Origin: Isochrysis galbana
Taxonomy: Eukaryota > Haptophyta > Isochrysidales > Isochrysidaceae
Direction of reading: 5' to 3'
Length of the DNA: 64,000 nt
Assembly: GCA_018136815.1 (NCBI GenBank)
Contig: CM030940.1
Span: 1,763,501-1,827,500, forward strand
This document shows, in pieces, positions 23,051-35,100 of the stretch. The notes under the pieces were generated by a model that had not been told where the DNA came from, made no database searches, and saw only the letters and a list, made by a program, of their open reading frames with translations. A program made the position numbers and the translations under genes. Every line of letters starts with the position of its first letter. Within the stretch, counting starts at the first letter, position 1.

Positions 23051-25000
23051 ATGGCGCCTACCAAGATCGGCGGCAGCGGAGCCACGCGCAAGGCGTCCGA
23101 TCGCGCGCAAGAGAGGAGGTGCACGCGCCAACGCGCGAGACCGCCCTACACAACCTACAATTCCTCCCCCCCATCTCCCTCTCCTTCCCTCCCTCCCTCC
23201 CTCCCTCCCAAGGCTGCGAGCCGTGCCTCCGCTCTCTCTGTTTCTCTCTCTCTGTCTCTCTCTCTCTCTCTCCCTCCCTACCTCCCTCCCTCCCTCTCGC
23301 TGGATTGCCGCTGCATGAAGGTCTGCGACAAGGCCCATCCAACTCCCCCCCCCCTCCCCCACCTTCCTCCCGCCTTGCAGTGTGCGTGAGAGCAACATCA
23401 TCGCCGCAAGGGCCGTCGCTGACGCCGTGCGCACCTCACTCGGACCGCGAGGCATGGACAAGATGGTGCGACGCGCGCGCGGCTCACGCACCCGGCTGCA
23501 TCACCCCCTTCCCCTTGCCTGCGCGCCCACCCAACGCTCCTACTTTCCCGCCTCCAGATCTCGTCACCTGGCGGCGATGTCATCATCACGAATGACGGCG
23601 CGACCATCCTGAAGCAGATGGAGGTGGCGCACCCAACAGCCAAGATGCTGGTTGACCTGTCCAAATCGCAGGACGTGGAGGCAGGTGACGGCACGACTAC
23701 CGTCACCGTCATTGCTGGCGCCCTCCTGAATCAAGCCGAGATCCTGCTGCGCAAGGGCATCCACCCGACCGTCATCTCGGAGGCCTTCCTGCTCGCCGCA
23801 CACAAGTCTGAGGAGATCCTCAAAAGCATGTCGATCCCTGTCGACCTGAACGACAAGGAGCAGTTGATCAAGGCAGCGGCGACGTCTCTGAACTCCAAGG
23901 TCATCTCTAATAACTCGTCGCTCCTCGCTCCCCTCGCCGTCGAAGCGCTACATGCTGTGATAGACCCGCTGACCGCGACGAATGTCGATCTACGCGACAT
24001 TGCGACTGTCAAGAAGCTGGGCGGCACGATCGACGACACCGAGCTGGTGCCCGGTCTCATCTTCACACAGAAGGCTTCTCACGCTGCCGGCGGTCCCACC
24101 AGGGTGACCAACGCCAAGATCGGCCTCATCCAGTTCTGCCTCTCCGCGCCCAAGACGGATATTGAGCAGAACGTCACCATCTCGGACTACACGCAGATGG
24201 ACCGCATCCTCAAAGAGGAGCGCAAGTACATCCTCGACATGTGCAAGAAAGTACAGAAGTCGGGTTGCAACGTGCTCCTAATCCAAAAGTCCATCCTGCG
24301 CGACGCTGTCACCGATCTCTCGCTCCACTTTCTCGCCAAGATGAAGATCCTTGTCGTCAAGGACATCGAGCGTGACGACGTCGAGTTCATCTGCAAGACG
24401 TGTGGCTGTCTGCCCATCGCCAACATCGACACCTTCCACCCAGAGAAGCTTGGCCGCGCCGACCTAGTGCAGGAGGTGTCGACGGGCGACGGCAAGATTG
24501 TGCGTGTGACGGGCGTGCCCAACGCCGGCAAGACGGTGACAATCCTGTGCAAGGCATCTAACCAGCTTGTTCTCGACGAATCGGAGCGCTCACTCCACGA
24601 CGCGCTGTGCGTCCTGCGCTGCCTTGTCAAGAAGCGCTTCCTCACCCCGGGCGGCGGTGCGCCAGAGATGCGGATCTCATATGAGCTTTCGAAGTGGGCC
24701 GATACGCTGCTAGGAATGCACTCCTACTGCGTCCGTGCCTTTGCTGAGGCGATGGAGGTGGTGCCGTACACGCTCGCAGAGAACGCAGGCCTCGACGCCA
24801 TCCAGGTGGTGACCGAGCTACGCAACAGGCATGCGGCGGGCGAGATGGCCGCAGGCATCAACGTGCGCAAGGGCAAGGTGACTAACATCCTCGAGGAAAA
24901 TGTCCTCGTACCGCTGCTCGTGCACACGTCGGCCGTCTCGCTCGCGACCGAGTGTGTGCGCCTCATTTTAAAGATTGATGATGTCGTTATCACGCGGTGA
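23051..25000 (+). CDS. CCT4: T-complex protein 1 subunit delta (CCT4)
   Basis: Three exons, 23051-23118, 23381-23465 and 23558-25000, give 531 residues (family ~530-540). Junctions are GT-AG and in phase, joining [15 protein letters not shown] to [20 protein letters not shown] and [10 protein letters not shown] to [14 protein letters not shown]. Group II chaperonin ATP-site motifs are intact: [27 protein letters not shown] and NAGLDAI. The delta-type sequence [20 protein letters not shown] and the end [10 protein letters not shown] support the subunit assignment. CCT4 is one of eight subunits of the cytosolic TRiC ring, which folds actin and tubulin. No missing residues are evident. Confidence 0.96.
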
Positions 25001-25424
25001 GCACCTAGCACGAGCGGGGGACACCGGTAGGGTGTGGCCCTAGAGACATGACGCGCGGCACCAGTGTGCACGCGGCCGGGCCGAACGGACTGCCCCGCGG
25101 CCGCCGCAGTGCACATATTTGTGCGCCTCGAATGCTGCGCCCTGGAAAGGAAAGTTGTCCTTTCATTGTTGTGGGTTGAGTGGTTGGTTGGCTGGCCGGA
25201 TGTTGCGTGGTGGCGCGATGGGCGCTCTACAGAGAGGCAGATAGGGAGAGCGAGTTGTGCAAATCTGCAGACAGCGTGGAAGAGACGGTGGTGCCTCGGT
25301 GTTGGGTGCTGCGGCCCAAAAGGCGAGAGCGCTAGCTTGAGGCGAGAGAGGGGTGGATCCCTTACCAAGCTGCATTGGGCCAGCTAGCGGACGGAAGGGG
25401 AAGGGGCGGCAGCCTATGTAAAAA

Positions 25425-25490
25425 GACTTAATCGACAACCGCTACTTGCATGGCGTGAGGCAGAATGCTTCTGTTACTCCTACCCGCCCT
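25425..25490 (-). repeat. LINE 3'-end fragment, family A
   Basis: Minus-strand sequence runs GGGCGGGTAGGAGTAACAG, CTGCCTCACG, AAGTAGCGG, then TTAAGTCTTTTTAC. The same order of motifs precedes the T-run of the LINE ending at 30820, in the opposite orientation. No coding part accompanies it. Confidence 0.6.
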
Positions 25491-25674
25491 AACTGTCCAC
25501 ACCCTCTGTTGCGGGTAAGGGGGAGCATTCCACGCGACACACTCTATTCTTGGAGCGTGTCTCGGGAACACTCTCCTCACTCCTCACTGTGCGGTGCACT
25601 CTATTCTAAGAGCGCCCCCTCCCCTTTCCCGCCCCGCTCCTCGCTCCCTTCCCTCTTGTCGCGGGTAGGGGGGG

Positions 25675-28600
25675 TTGTTCATACCTCTTCGCAACTTTCC
25701 CGCCATTAGGTTTCCTCGCGTGACCCCCCTTCGTTGTCTAGTTCCGTATCACGCTCACCTTTCCCGCCCGCTCCCGATAGGATCGTCCCCTCACGTCCCT
25801 CTTTCCCAATTCTCGCCTCGTCCCTCCTTCCCTCTCTCCCCGTTCCCACTGAGTGTTTTCCGCCCACTGTCGTCTCTTTCTTTTCCCGCGCGTTCTCTCC
25901 TTTCCCCCCCCCCCCGCGTGTCTTCTCTCGTTCCGGTAGCTTTTGTACGCTCAGCGCTATCGCTTGAGCGCTCCTGTGGCCTCCTGCCTTGTGTGCTCTT
26001 CGTCCTCGTTCTCGTCTCGCGTGACCGCATGCCGGTCGAGGTCCCTCGCTCGTCCTCAGCTCCTCCGTTGCGTGCCTCCCATGTGTCCGGTGGCCCGTGC
26101 CCCATGTCTCTGGACTGTACCTCACATGTTACATACATCAATCCTCTTGCCCCCACATGCAACACAGCCACAGCTCCACTCCATCCCACACATGGTAGCG
26201 GAGGCGTACCGATCACGCCTTGCCACTCACGCCCACCCCTCTTCGCTTCCCACACCACCCCCTGTCCGCCAGCTCCGACCGGTCCCCACCCTTTGCAGCC
26301 TCCTCAATTCTTCCAACCATGTCAGCCTTTCCAGACCTCTCATCCAACTCACTACCATCCAGTTGCACCCAAGCCGCACCAACCAAACGGACACGCCCTT
26401 GCGCCCTTCTCCTCCCTCTCTCCTCCTCCGGTCGCCTCCAACGATCCTCCTCCCGCCGCCTTACCATTCCAATACCCACCTACTTGCCAGACCAATTTCC
26501 AGCCCAACTTCCACCAAATGTCCCACCAACCATCACCTCCTCAATTCGCACCGGTCTACCACCACCAAACCGCACCGGACCCCACAATTCTCCCCTCGCC
26601 GGCTCAACCGCACTTCTACTCACCCCTGCCCAACTCCCTCGGCTTCTGCCCCGCCGTCTACCCTATCGCTCATCCAACCACACAAACCACGTATCCGCTC
26701 CCTTCTGTTTTCACGCCTCACTCCATCCCACCTCTCGATCTCGACAACGACGACTTCATTGCCGCCATCGCCCGGAAGCTCTACCACCTCGGCTCTCCCC
26801 ACTCCGCCTCCTTAGCCTCCCCGACCCCACCGCGCCCCGCCGCCCCGCCTCAACATCCCCGACACGTCCACCCCCATCCCCAAATCCCAGACACGCTCGT
26901 ACCAGCGACACCACCGGACCCACCCCTATCGTCGCCCTTTTTCACCCCGTCGCGACCCCCGCCCCCACCGCCGCCTCCACCACCGCCGCCACTACCGCCG
27001 CCACTACCGCCCCAACCACCCCCACCCCCTCCTCCTAATCCCGTCCCTTCTCTCCCCCCCCCGGACAACTACAACCTCTACTTCGACCCGCTCGATTTTA
27101 ACAATCACCCCGCCGACAAACCACCACGTCTCATCTCTCTTCCCCCCGGCTCCACTTCGGTCCTCGCATACGATCTCGACCCCGACTCGTACCACTCATG
27201 GCTTCGCCGCCTCTCAACTCGCTGCATCCTCGCACACGAACCGTTCCGCCCTTTCCTCCGACAGCCCCTCTCTACCCCCACCCTCCCCTCCGAACGCCTC
27301 CTCGATCGTTCCCTCTCTTCCATAATCCTGGACTGCCTCTCGCCCACCGCCACTCGAGTCGCTAACTTCCTAGAGGACTGTCCCGAACGAGACATGGACA
27401 GCGGCCGCGCACTCCTCTCCCGGATCGAAACCTCCATGTCCACGCTAACCGGAGCCGCCGCCGAAGACGCCGAGGAAGCCTTCCTCGCCTTCCGTCCTTT
27501 CTCCATCGGCATGTCACCAGACGAAGCACATCGCGCCGCACAAATCGCCATCACTCGATACCGCCGCCTCCCCTCCTTCAACCCAACCGACTCCCTCGCC
27601 CTCCACCGCATGCTCATTCGCAAACTCCCGGATGCCATCGCCCCCCGCCGCACACAAGCCCTCCGCGAACTTAGCGAGGCTCACATCCGCGGCCACATCG
27701 CCTGGACCATGCCACAGCTCATCGCCACGCTCGCCTTGTGGCTTCGCCCTTCCCCCCCCTCCCCTTCTGCCTTCACCGCCACAACGCCGTCGCCTCCCGA
27801 CCCCACCTCCCCCTCCGAACCTGACCCTACCGCTCACGTCGCCTCCGTCAATCTACGACCCACACGTTCGCACCGCCCCCCCGCCTGCTTCGTCTGCGGC
27901 AAACCGTCGTGCAACTCCCGCTCGTGCCCTCTCCGCTGCCCTACGTGCGGCGACAAGTTTTGCGTTGGCGCACGTCCCGCCACCGCCTGCGTAATCCACG
28001 CCGCCACGCCGCCCAACCCCCGAACCCTCACCAACGCCCTCGGCGAACCGCTACCTACACGCTTCTACGAGCACCTCGCGCGCCTCTGGGTCGAACGTCA
28101 CCATCCGGCCTTCGGCCCTGGTTACTCTAGATGGCTAGCGCTTTTAACTAACATGGATTCACTTCCGATCAGGTGGATCAAGGCTAATGGAAGACGTAGC
28201 AATCCCTTCACGATACATTGCGGCATGCCCCAAGGGTGCCCGCTATCGCCCCTAGCTTTTCTCCTAGTGGCCGAAGGCCTGACGCGCTTAGTCAACGCCG
28301 ACCCTGAGATGAAGGGAATCACGATAGGACCTAGAGAGTTAAGGCTTTCGCAGTTCGCGGACGACACGCAAATTTTAGCGAACTCCTACGAGTCATTGGA
28401 GAGGGCGATGCACATTTTAGAAAGCTACGGAGCCGCCACCGGGGCTAGGGTGAACAAAAGCAAGAGCATACTAATACGAATGGGATCACTTACGGGGGCG
28501 CGGGTCCCAGAGGCGCTAGCGTATCTTAAAACACTCGGCGAGGGCGAATATGCTACCATACTAGGAGTCCCATTCTGGGAAGGACTAGACAATGACTCCT

Positions 28601-30519
28601 TTTGGGAGAAGCTTTACGCAAAGCTTAAGAAGAAGGTCGCAGCATGGAAAGGATTGACGAGTCTCTCTATTCATGGAAGGACGCTACTAGTGAACTTCAT
28701 AATATACGGGGCGCCGAGATATTGGCTGTCCACGTCCACCCCTCCGGCGTGGTTCATGGAGGCCATAGACTCGGACGTTCAAACCATACTATGGGATAGG
28801 TCCCCCCGACTACAAGCGGACGAGTTAGGCTCCTCGCAAGAGGGCAGAAAATGGATAACTTTTCCGACGTACCCCAGAGTAGGGACGAGCGAAGACGGGC
28901 CCCTATTGGGGGTTGGACTACTCCCCATGGCCGAACACACGCGAGCGCTTCAAGCGATATGGATAATCCGGTACCTCAACCCGTCCATGGCGGAATGGAA
29001 AACAGTCTTAGATCAATGGTTCAGCCGCACCCCCTTAGGGCGATCGGCAGTCTTTTCGAAGGTCGACTCGAAGAGCCTCACGGCTAGCATTCGCGGTAAT
29101 AACACGCTCCCGGCCTTTTGGAAGCATGCGCTTGAGAATTTTAGACGGATTAAATTCCTTAGGGAAGAATTCACACGGGAAGGAACTCAGGGCACCCCGA
29201 TATGGCACGACCTTTTCCACAAACCTCCGGCGATTCACTATTCACATAGGTCGAAATGGGAGTCTCTACAGACAGTTATCGTACATAATACTATTAACCC
29301 GGGTACAGGGGACATATACACTACAGAGGAATGCGCGGCTTACTTGCCGGACGGAGAACGCTGGATGCGCCATAGAGGAAAGTACATATCGGTAGGCCCC
29401 TTTCTTAAGTCGTGGGAAAAGATATCTGAATGGACTAGATCAAGACTAGTGAATACCACATTCGACTATATAGACCTTCTCAGAAAACAAGCGAAGCCCC
29501 CGCCCCCGGCTCCGGAGGAGCAAGAGTTAGTCCCCCAAGAAGATCCGGACGCACACGATTTAGGCGACATTCTGGTCGACAAAGACCATAACTTTTATCT
29601 GCGCCGAAGGGGCGACTACCACAAAGTCCAGCTCAACGTTATGGGAGAGCCCCACATCCACGAGCGAATCAGCCCGCAACTATTGCCCGACGAGCTATAC
29701 ACTCCGCTGAAGTGGGGACGAGCGTACGACGGCCCGGCGGAAACGGCGTATCCGATACCCCAAGAATACACGCTAAAAGGCACGCATACAACGCTAGAGG
29801 ATGTAAGTGTCAGGGTCTTGACTAAAGCGTTCCTCGCATTGAGGAAAACAAAAGCACAAAAATCCACGCTAAGATGGGAAAAAAGGCTACCGGTCCTCTC
29901 GGGAAAGTGGAAACAAGTATCGCAATTGTATAAATACAACTTTTTAACGCCTAGAGACTCTTATTTGCATTTCAAGCATGTCCTACATAGAAGGATAGCT
30001 ACGGCGAACCGTTTTGCTGACGATCCAACATGCCGCTTTTGCGGCATAGCCCCTGAGAGTTCCACTCACCTGGCCTCATGTATCGCGACGGAGCCCGTCT
30101 TTGAATTCATAGAAGGACTTCTGGGGATTAGCCTTAGGCCGGGATCCGAAACAGCCCAACGTCTTTTCTGTTATCAGGTGGATAGACCGCACCCCTCCTC
30201 AGGATACTTAGGTATCCTGGCGTGGAGGTACATCCTAACCGACTTCTACAACATCCAGTATGGCAACTCGGACGGCAGGTCCGTTAAGTCGATTTTAAGA
30301 GCGACACTTACGAGATACCACCTGCTAGTAACGGCGAAAGTCGGTTTCTTTCAGAGGCTAAAAAAACAACGAGAGAATATGGGGTTACACGCCCCGAGCA
30401 ACAAACATATTAAGAAGATGGTAAGCCCGCTGTACACGGTGGACAAGGATTTCAACATAGGAACATCGGAGGACCTCCTACAAGCGGCAAGGGGTCTGGA
30501 CCTGCGACACATCACCTAA
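25675..30519 (+). mobile_element. LINE ORF: gag-like N-terminus fused in frame to partial RT
   Basis: One open frame of 1614 codons (a later start at 26029, MPVEVPRSS, is also plausible). The first half (25675-28120) is Pro/His/Ser-rich and C-ending in codon use. It has an ordered helical part (~500-700) and a cysteine cluster (CFVCGKPSCNSRSC..CPTCGDKFC, ~740-765) resembling the nucleic-acid-binding end of a LINE ORF1/gag. At about 28120 codon use changes abruptly to A/T-rich, and the frame enters a reverse transcriptase just before motif B (GMPQGCPLSPLAF), then the catalytic FADDTQI and thumb. RT motifs 0-2 and A with its Asp are absent, as is any endonuclease. The C-terminus carries CRFCG..SSTHLASC, a zf-RVT-like motif, followed by a helical end shared with 11528-11990 and 49238-50344. 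The most likely origin is an internal deletion joining ORF1 to ORF2, giving an enzymatically dead but fully open protein. Confidence 0.85.
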
Positions 30520-30820
30520 AGTAGCTTAACCTCTTAGTCGGAATCACAGCGCTTATTAAAGAGGAGCCTAAGAGATTTAAGTGAGGATAACCTGAGCAAA
30601 CACCGACACAAAGGACGAACCACAGTCTCCCGCCCCCTTCTCTCCAACTCCTGGCCGAAGCAGCGCGCGCGGCCTCCCCGGAACCAGCTTCTCCGAAAAT
30701 GAGGGAACTGGGAAAGGGGAAGGGGGTTGTTAGGGGTTAAGGTCGGGTAGTAGGGAGGTACACTAGCACACTGCCTCACGCCGCACACGTAGCGGGGAAT
30801 TTTAAGAAGATTTTTTTTTT
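30520..30820 (+). repeat. LINE 3' UTR, family A, ending in T10
   Basis: Downstream of the 1614-codon frame. It ends GGTAGTAGGGAGG, CACACTGCCTCACGCCGCAC, ACGTAGCGG, TTTTAAGAAGA and T10 (30811-30820). CCGC and GCGG around ACACGTA could pair into a small hairpin. Inverted copies of this end lie at 25425-25490 and 57353-57425. Confidence 0.8.
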
Positions 30821-31232
30821 CTCTGGAGAGTTTGTACGTTGTGATGAGGTGGATGTGGTGCCCATAGGGGCCACCCGGCCTCGGGCCGCGCTGCCGGAGC
30901 AGCGCGGCCCTTGCCAGGGCGAGAGGGGCCTCTGCCATAAGGCATGCCCAATGGAAGGGTGGCTGCATGGGCCTGGCATTGGTGGGGTGTTGCCAGCAGC
31001 CTGCTGCCCCCCATGGGGGAGACCAGCATGGCTGCCATAGGTGGTGTGGCCGGGGCCACGGGCCGTGTGGCGCGATCGGAGTCGCACGCACCTGCTCGGC
31101 CTCGGTGGGCGGACGCGGCCGCTTCGACAGCGGCTGCTCCATGGGCACTGGTGGGGCGCCCTCGGCGGGGGGCCCGAAGGAGAGGGGAGTCGCGGCGGCG
31201 CGCTCCATCGCGTCTAAGTATAAACTTAGTTG
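30821..31232 (-). repeat. Leader-bearing repeat element, copy 3 (MERAAATP frame)
   Basis: On the minus strand it opens CAACTAAGTTTATACTTAG (stem CTAAGT/ACTTAG, 31214-31229), then ACGCG and ATG (31208) GAGCGCGC. The frame continues MERAAATPLSFGPPAEG and KRPRP(P/S)EAEQVRAT, conserved with the copy at 58862-59053. Similarity ends near 31039. The minus-strand end of this copy meets the T-run of the LINE on the plus strand, so the LINE either inserted into it or stopped against it. Confidence 0.7.
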
Positions 31233-32148
31233 GCAATGGGAGGGAGAAGAAGGTGGAGAGGAAGTGGCGTCAATGAGCGGCGGGCGAGGGGGGAGGGGGG
31301 CCGTGCGGGTGGGGCGGCAGTGTCGAAATGCGCGGGGTGTCAGAATGCGCGGGAGAAGTGGCGAGCGCGGAGGGAGAGGGGCAGTTCTGAAAGCGCGCAC
31401 CAGGCTCTTGACAATAAAGCGATCGCTTTCAAAGGAAGTCGATCAATTTTCTTTGGAGGGAAACCAACATGGGATATCATGAGATATCGTGATTTCAACG
31501 ATATATCCACCCTGCCCCAAATCGAGTGAATGGAGTCAGACCACGTGTGTGTTTCAACATGTGAAGTGTCAAGTTGACTCAAGCTGATAATGAAAGGTGT
31601 TAACAGGGATGGGGATAATTGAACGCTTTTGGTCTGTGCATACATGATAAATTGTATATGTCGCGTGTGGTGACGAGCGGTGAGGCGTATATCCGGGCTA
31701 TGTGAGCCCCCCCCCCCCGTTTGATATTCCCCTTCCCGGTATGAAGCAACAATAATGGGGATAGGGATAGGGGTGGTGAGTGGTGAGACCCAATGAACGC
31801 TTCTTGCCTGCCCAATCATGTAGCACAATTGCTCACTCTACACATCAACGTACGCTACCACAGACCACGGTTTCTTTCATCGGAATGTTGGTGCTTGGTG
31901 CCTAGCGTTAGCTGGTTTGACAACAGCTTCTCCATGCCTCCATCCCTTCCTCCCGGCTACGTATCAAGCCAATCCCATGCGTTGCTAGCGCCCATCCCAA
32001 ATAGCTCGCGATGAGGTGTAAAAGCACGGGTGTCCGCAAGGTTCCCTCGGTGACCTATCTGCACTCTAGGGACCCACCCCGCTTGAGCACGACACTTGCG
32101 TTCACACCCCTGCGCTGGCGATGTTGTGACATCCATGCCTTAGTGTAG
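31233..32148. other. Intergenic, no gene recognised
   Basis: Contains a G-rich stretch (31240-31400) and a ~55-bp segment (31586-31640) whose reverse complement recurs at 48997-49055 (AAAGGTGTTA, GGGATGGGGATAATTGAACG, CTTTTGGTCTG). No supported gene. Confidence 0.5.
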
Positions 32149-35100
32149 CTAGTGGCTGGCGGTCGCCAACTGCACGAACTCGGTGATAGCCTCCTTGATG
32201 GTAGACTTCCAAGGAGTCATGTCGGCGCCGAGTTTGGCGCTAATCTTTTCCTTGATTTGGTTACGCGTGAGTGAGAGCGCATTATCACCCGCTTTGCGAA
32301 GCACGGCTCGGACCTGCAAATTCGTGGGCAGCCGATAATCAGCGTAGGCAATAGTGTTCAGTAAGTGTACATGCGCAGTTGTGCTTGAATGTGGACGATT
32401 GGGCCGGGGAGGTGCCGTGGGTAGCAACGCACAGCCTTCGCAACAAGTTTGGCGTCGATCTTGGCCACCGTCTTAGCCTCATGCTTCTGCCCGGACGTCG
32501 AGGTCACCGGCGATCCCCGCGATGCCACCGAGGCGTTCGCTTTATTCGACGGAACATTGACACGCATTTGGACCGGTGCAGCATCGCCACTCCTCTGACG
32601 ACTGGACGTTGCACTCGAAACATCGCTGCGCCCTGTTGGGCGCGAGGCCTCCTTCGCTTCAACGTTATTGCGCGCCTCCGACTCTTCCATTGCGCCTCCG
32701 TCGCCCACCGCCCTGCGCTTAGCTATGTTAGCACCCTCGATGTAGTCGCCCGCCGGGCGTTTCTTCGCGGGCGGTGAGCGCTGGCCTCGCGCTGAGGACG
32801 GGGAGGAGCCGTAGGCGGCATGTTCATGGGCTTCGGATCCCGTCACGGCTTGCGGCGTGAGTGGCGTCTTGCTGGTGGCTCGAGACATCGTCGCATCGTG
32901 CCGGTGAGCGTCGATCCCAGCCGTCGTTTTGCCCAACTTCAAAGTGTGTTCAGCCGCATCTACAGTAGGATGGGACTTTCTTTGCTTGGCCAACCGCTTC
33001 AGCTCTCTCTTGCGCTGTGCGGTGCCGTCAGAGTCGTCAGAGTCAGTCTGGTACCTGGAGAGGAGGCGGGCGAGAGGGGGGTTCGAGGCGTTGGAATAAC
33101 CTGATACATGGGTGGAGAAAGGCATTCGCGGATGAGAGAGCTTGAATAACTACTCACTCCATCCACGAGGGCGGCTTCCATGCCGGAAGCGCGGCTGCGG
33201 CCTCGGCCGCCTCGCGCTCTGCTTGGCGCTTCTGCTTGGCGTCGCGCTTCGCCTTCTTGGCATTAGCTTGATTACGAGCGAAGCGAGAAGACGAGAGCCG
33301 CACCTCGCGCTGCTTGGAAAGTGGCACGCCAATCGTGGAGAGCGCCTGCGCGAGGGGCGCGGGTATGAAAGAGTGCGCAAGAAGGGGTTGCACGCGCGAA
33401 CGGCTGTTGATACTTGAGATTTTACCGCCGCCTCACCTGTTCTTTTAGCTGAGCACCGCCCTGCGAAACGGTCCACTCATCACCCGAGAAAATATCATCC
33501 TCATCCCTTGCAAAGCGCTTGGTGCCTGCTGCCTTTGGTCTTTTACCTTCCGTATCAGCTGGCTTCTCCAAGCGGACTCCATCGCATATCTCGTCAAGGG
33601 TCCAATTCTCTTTGCCATCTGCCTCACCCATCTTTTGGCAATGCTTTTGCTCATTATTCGCTACAAGCAAGTCGTCCAATGAAAGACCCTCACGCTCGTC
33701 CGCTCGCAAGAGGCGCGCATCATCCGCAAGCAATATCTCGTCCAGAGTAGATGCCTCGTCCATCACAATCGTCTCAGCGCATGCACTGACTGACTTGCCG
33801 CTTGCCAAGATTGATTCACTATCGGACGGCGTGCGAAGCGATGGAGCCCGATGCCGGCGCACGGCCGGGGCGTCCTCGTCGGAACTGGCATCAGTGGGCA
33901 TCAGGGCGGCACGCTTGGATGGTACCTGTTCGGCTGCAACCTTCGATCCATGGCGTCGCTGAGGGGCATGCGATTCCTTGGTCTTGGATTTGGCGTCGAC
34001 GCTAGAACCATCGGCACCCGCTGCAGCTTCTGAACCTGGAGCTGGAGCTGACCGCCGCCGCACAGCTGGGTCATCGTCCTCAGAGCTGTCGGCTGCGTCA
34101 GCCATCGCGGCGGCAGCGCGTCGTCGAGCGGCCGCCTTAGGCGCCGCCACCTTACGCCTCTTAGATGGAACAGCCCCTGCTTCCGCCTTGGACGTGGTCT
34201 TAGCATTTGATGGCTCCTTGCGCCTTGCCTTTGGAGGTGGGCGTAAAGGCGCTTCATCTTCCTCGCTTGTGTCAACGAGTGCCGCCGCGGCGGCCGCGGC
34301 AGCCGCAGCGGCCGCAGCGGCCGCGGCCTCGTGCAGCTTGCGCGCGCGGAATTCCCTGATGCGCTTGCGGGCTGAGCCCAAGTTCTCCTCGGGCTCCCAA
34401 GTGTCAGCCTCCGGCCCGAAACCCAACCAGCGTACTAAATACTGCTTCTTACTCCTCACACGTCGCTCGTCCAAGATCTCGGACACCTCGAACTCTGTCT
34501 CCACCGCTCGATGGGTGACATTTGAAATCGAGGGTGTACGACTCTTCACTGAACGTGAAGACGGAGTACCCTTCTTGGTGGTGGCCGGCGAGGAGCCGGT
34601 AGCCCCGCCCTTCTCGCCATTGCCATCGGCCTGGACAGCCGCGACAGAAGCTTCAGCCGCAGCCTCAGCTGCCTTCTCCGTTGTTGGAGGCATAGCGCTC
34701 GAGCTCGAGATCCCACGACCACTCGCGGAAGTCGACGGGAGCTTGCTCTTCGCGGTCGTCAGCGGGGAGCCACTATTTCTGGCCTCCTCATCACTGCTAT
34801 CAGCTGCAACTGAAGCGGCCGAAGCCTTGACCGCCGCCTCCAGCGCGGTGGGAGCGGCGCTTGAGCTCGAGTGGAAAGGACTCTTTGCTGAGCGTGGAAG
34901 CGAAGTGCCAGGCCGAGATCCGCTCTTCCCGGATTCCTCATCACTGCTATCGGCTGCGACTGCGGCGGCCGCGGCTTTTGCCGCCGCCTCGGCCTTGAAA
35001 TCAGCGGCCACAAACATGCCCTCCTCGTCGTCATCGTCTTCCCCGGAGTCCACCAGCCATTTGGGTACAGTACGCTGACGCTGCGGACGATTGGAAGCAG

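Noticed and set aside
22759-23595. 278-codon frame upstream of and overlapping CCT delta exons
   Set aside because: It reads CT/C-rich promoter and intron sequence out of frame with the clear CCT delta exons.
27880-28000. Classical CCHC zinc knuckle in the LINE ORF
   Set aside because: The spacing is a cysteine cluster (CxxC pairs) without the C-x2-C-x4-H-x4-C pattern, so it is described only as Cys-rich.
33978-35078. 366-codon plus-strand frame
   Set aside because: Antisense of the Ala/Ser-rich exon of the J-domain/chromodomain gene; its composition mirrors that exon.
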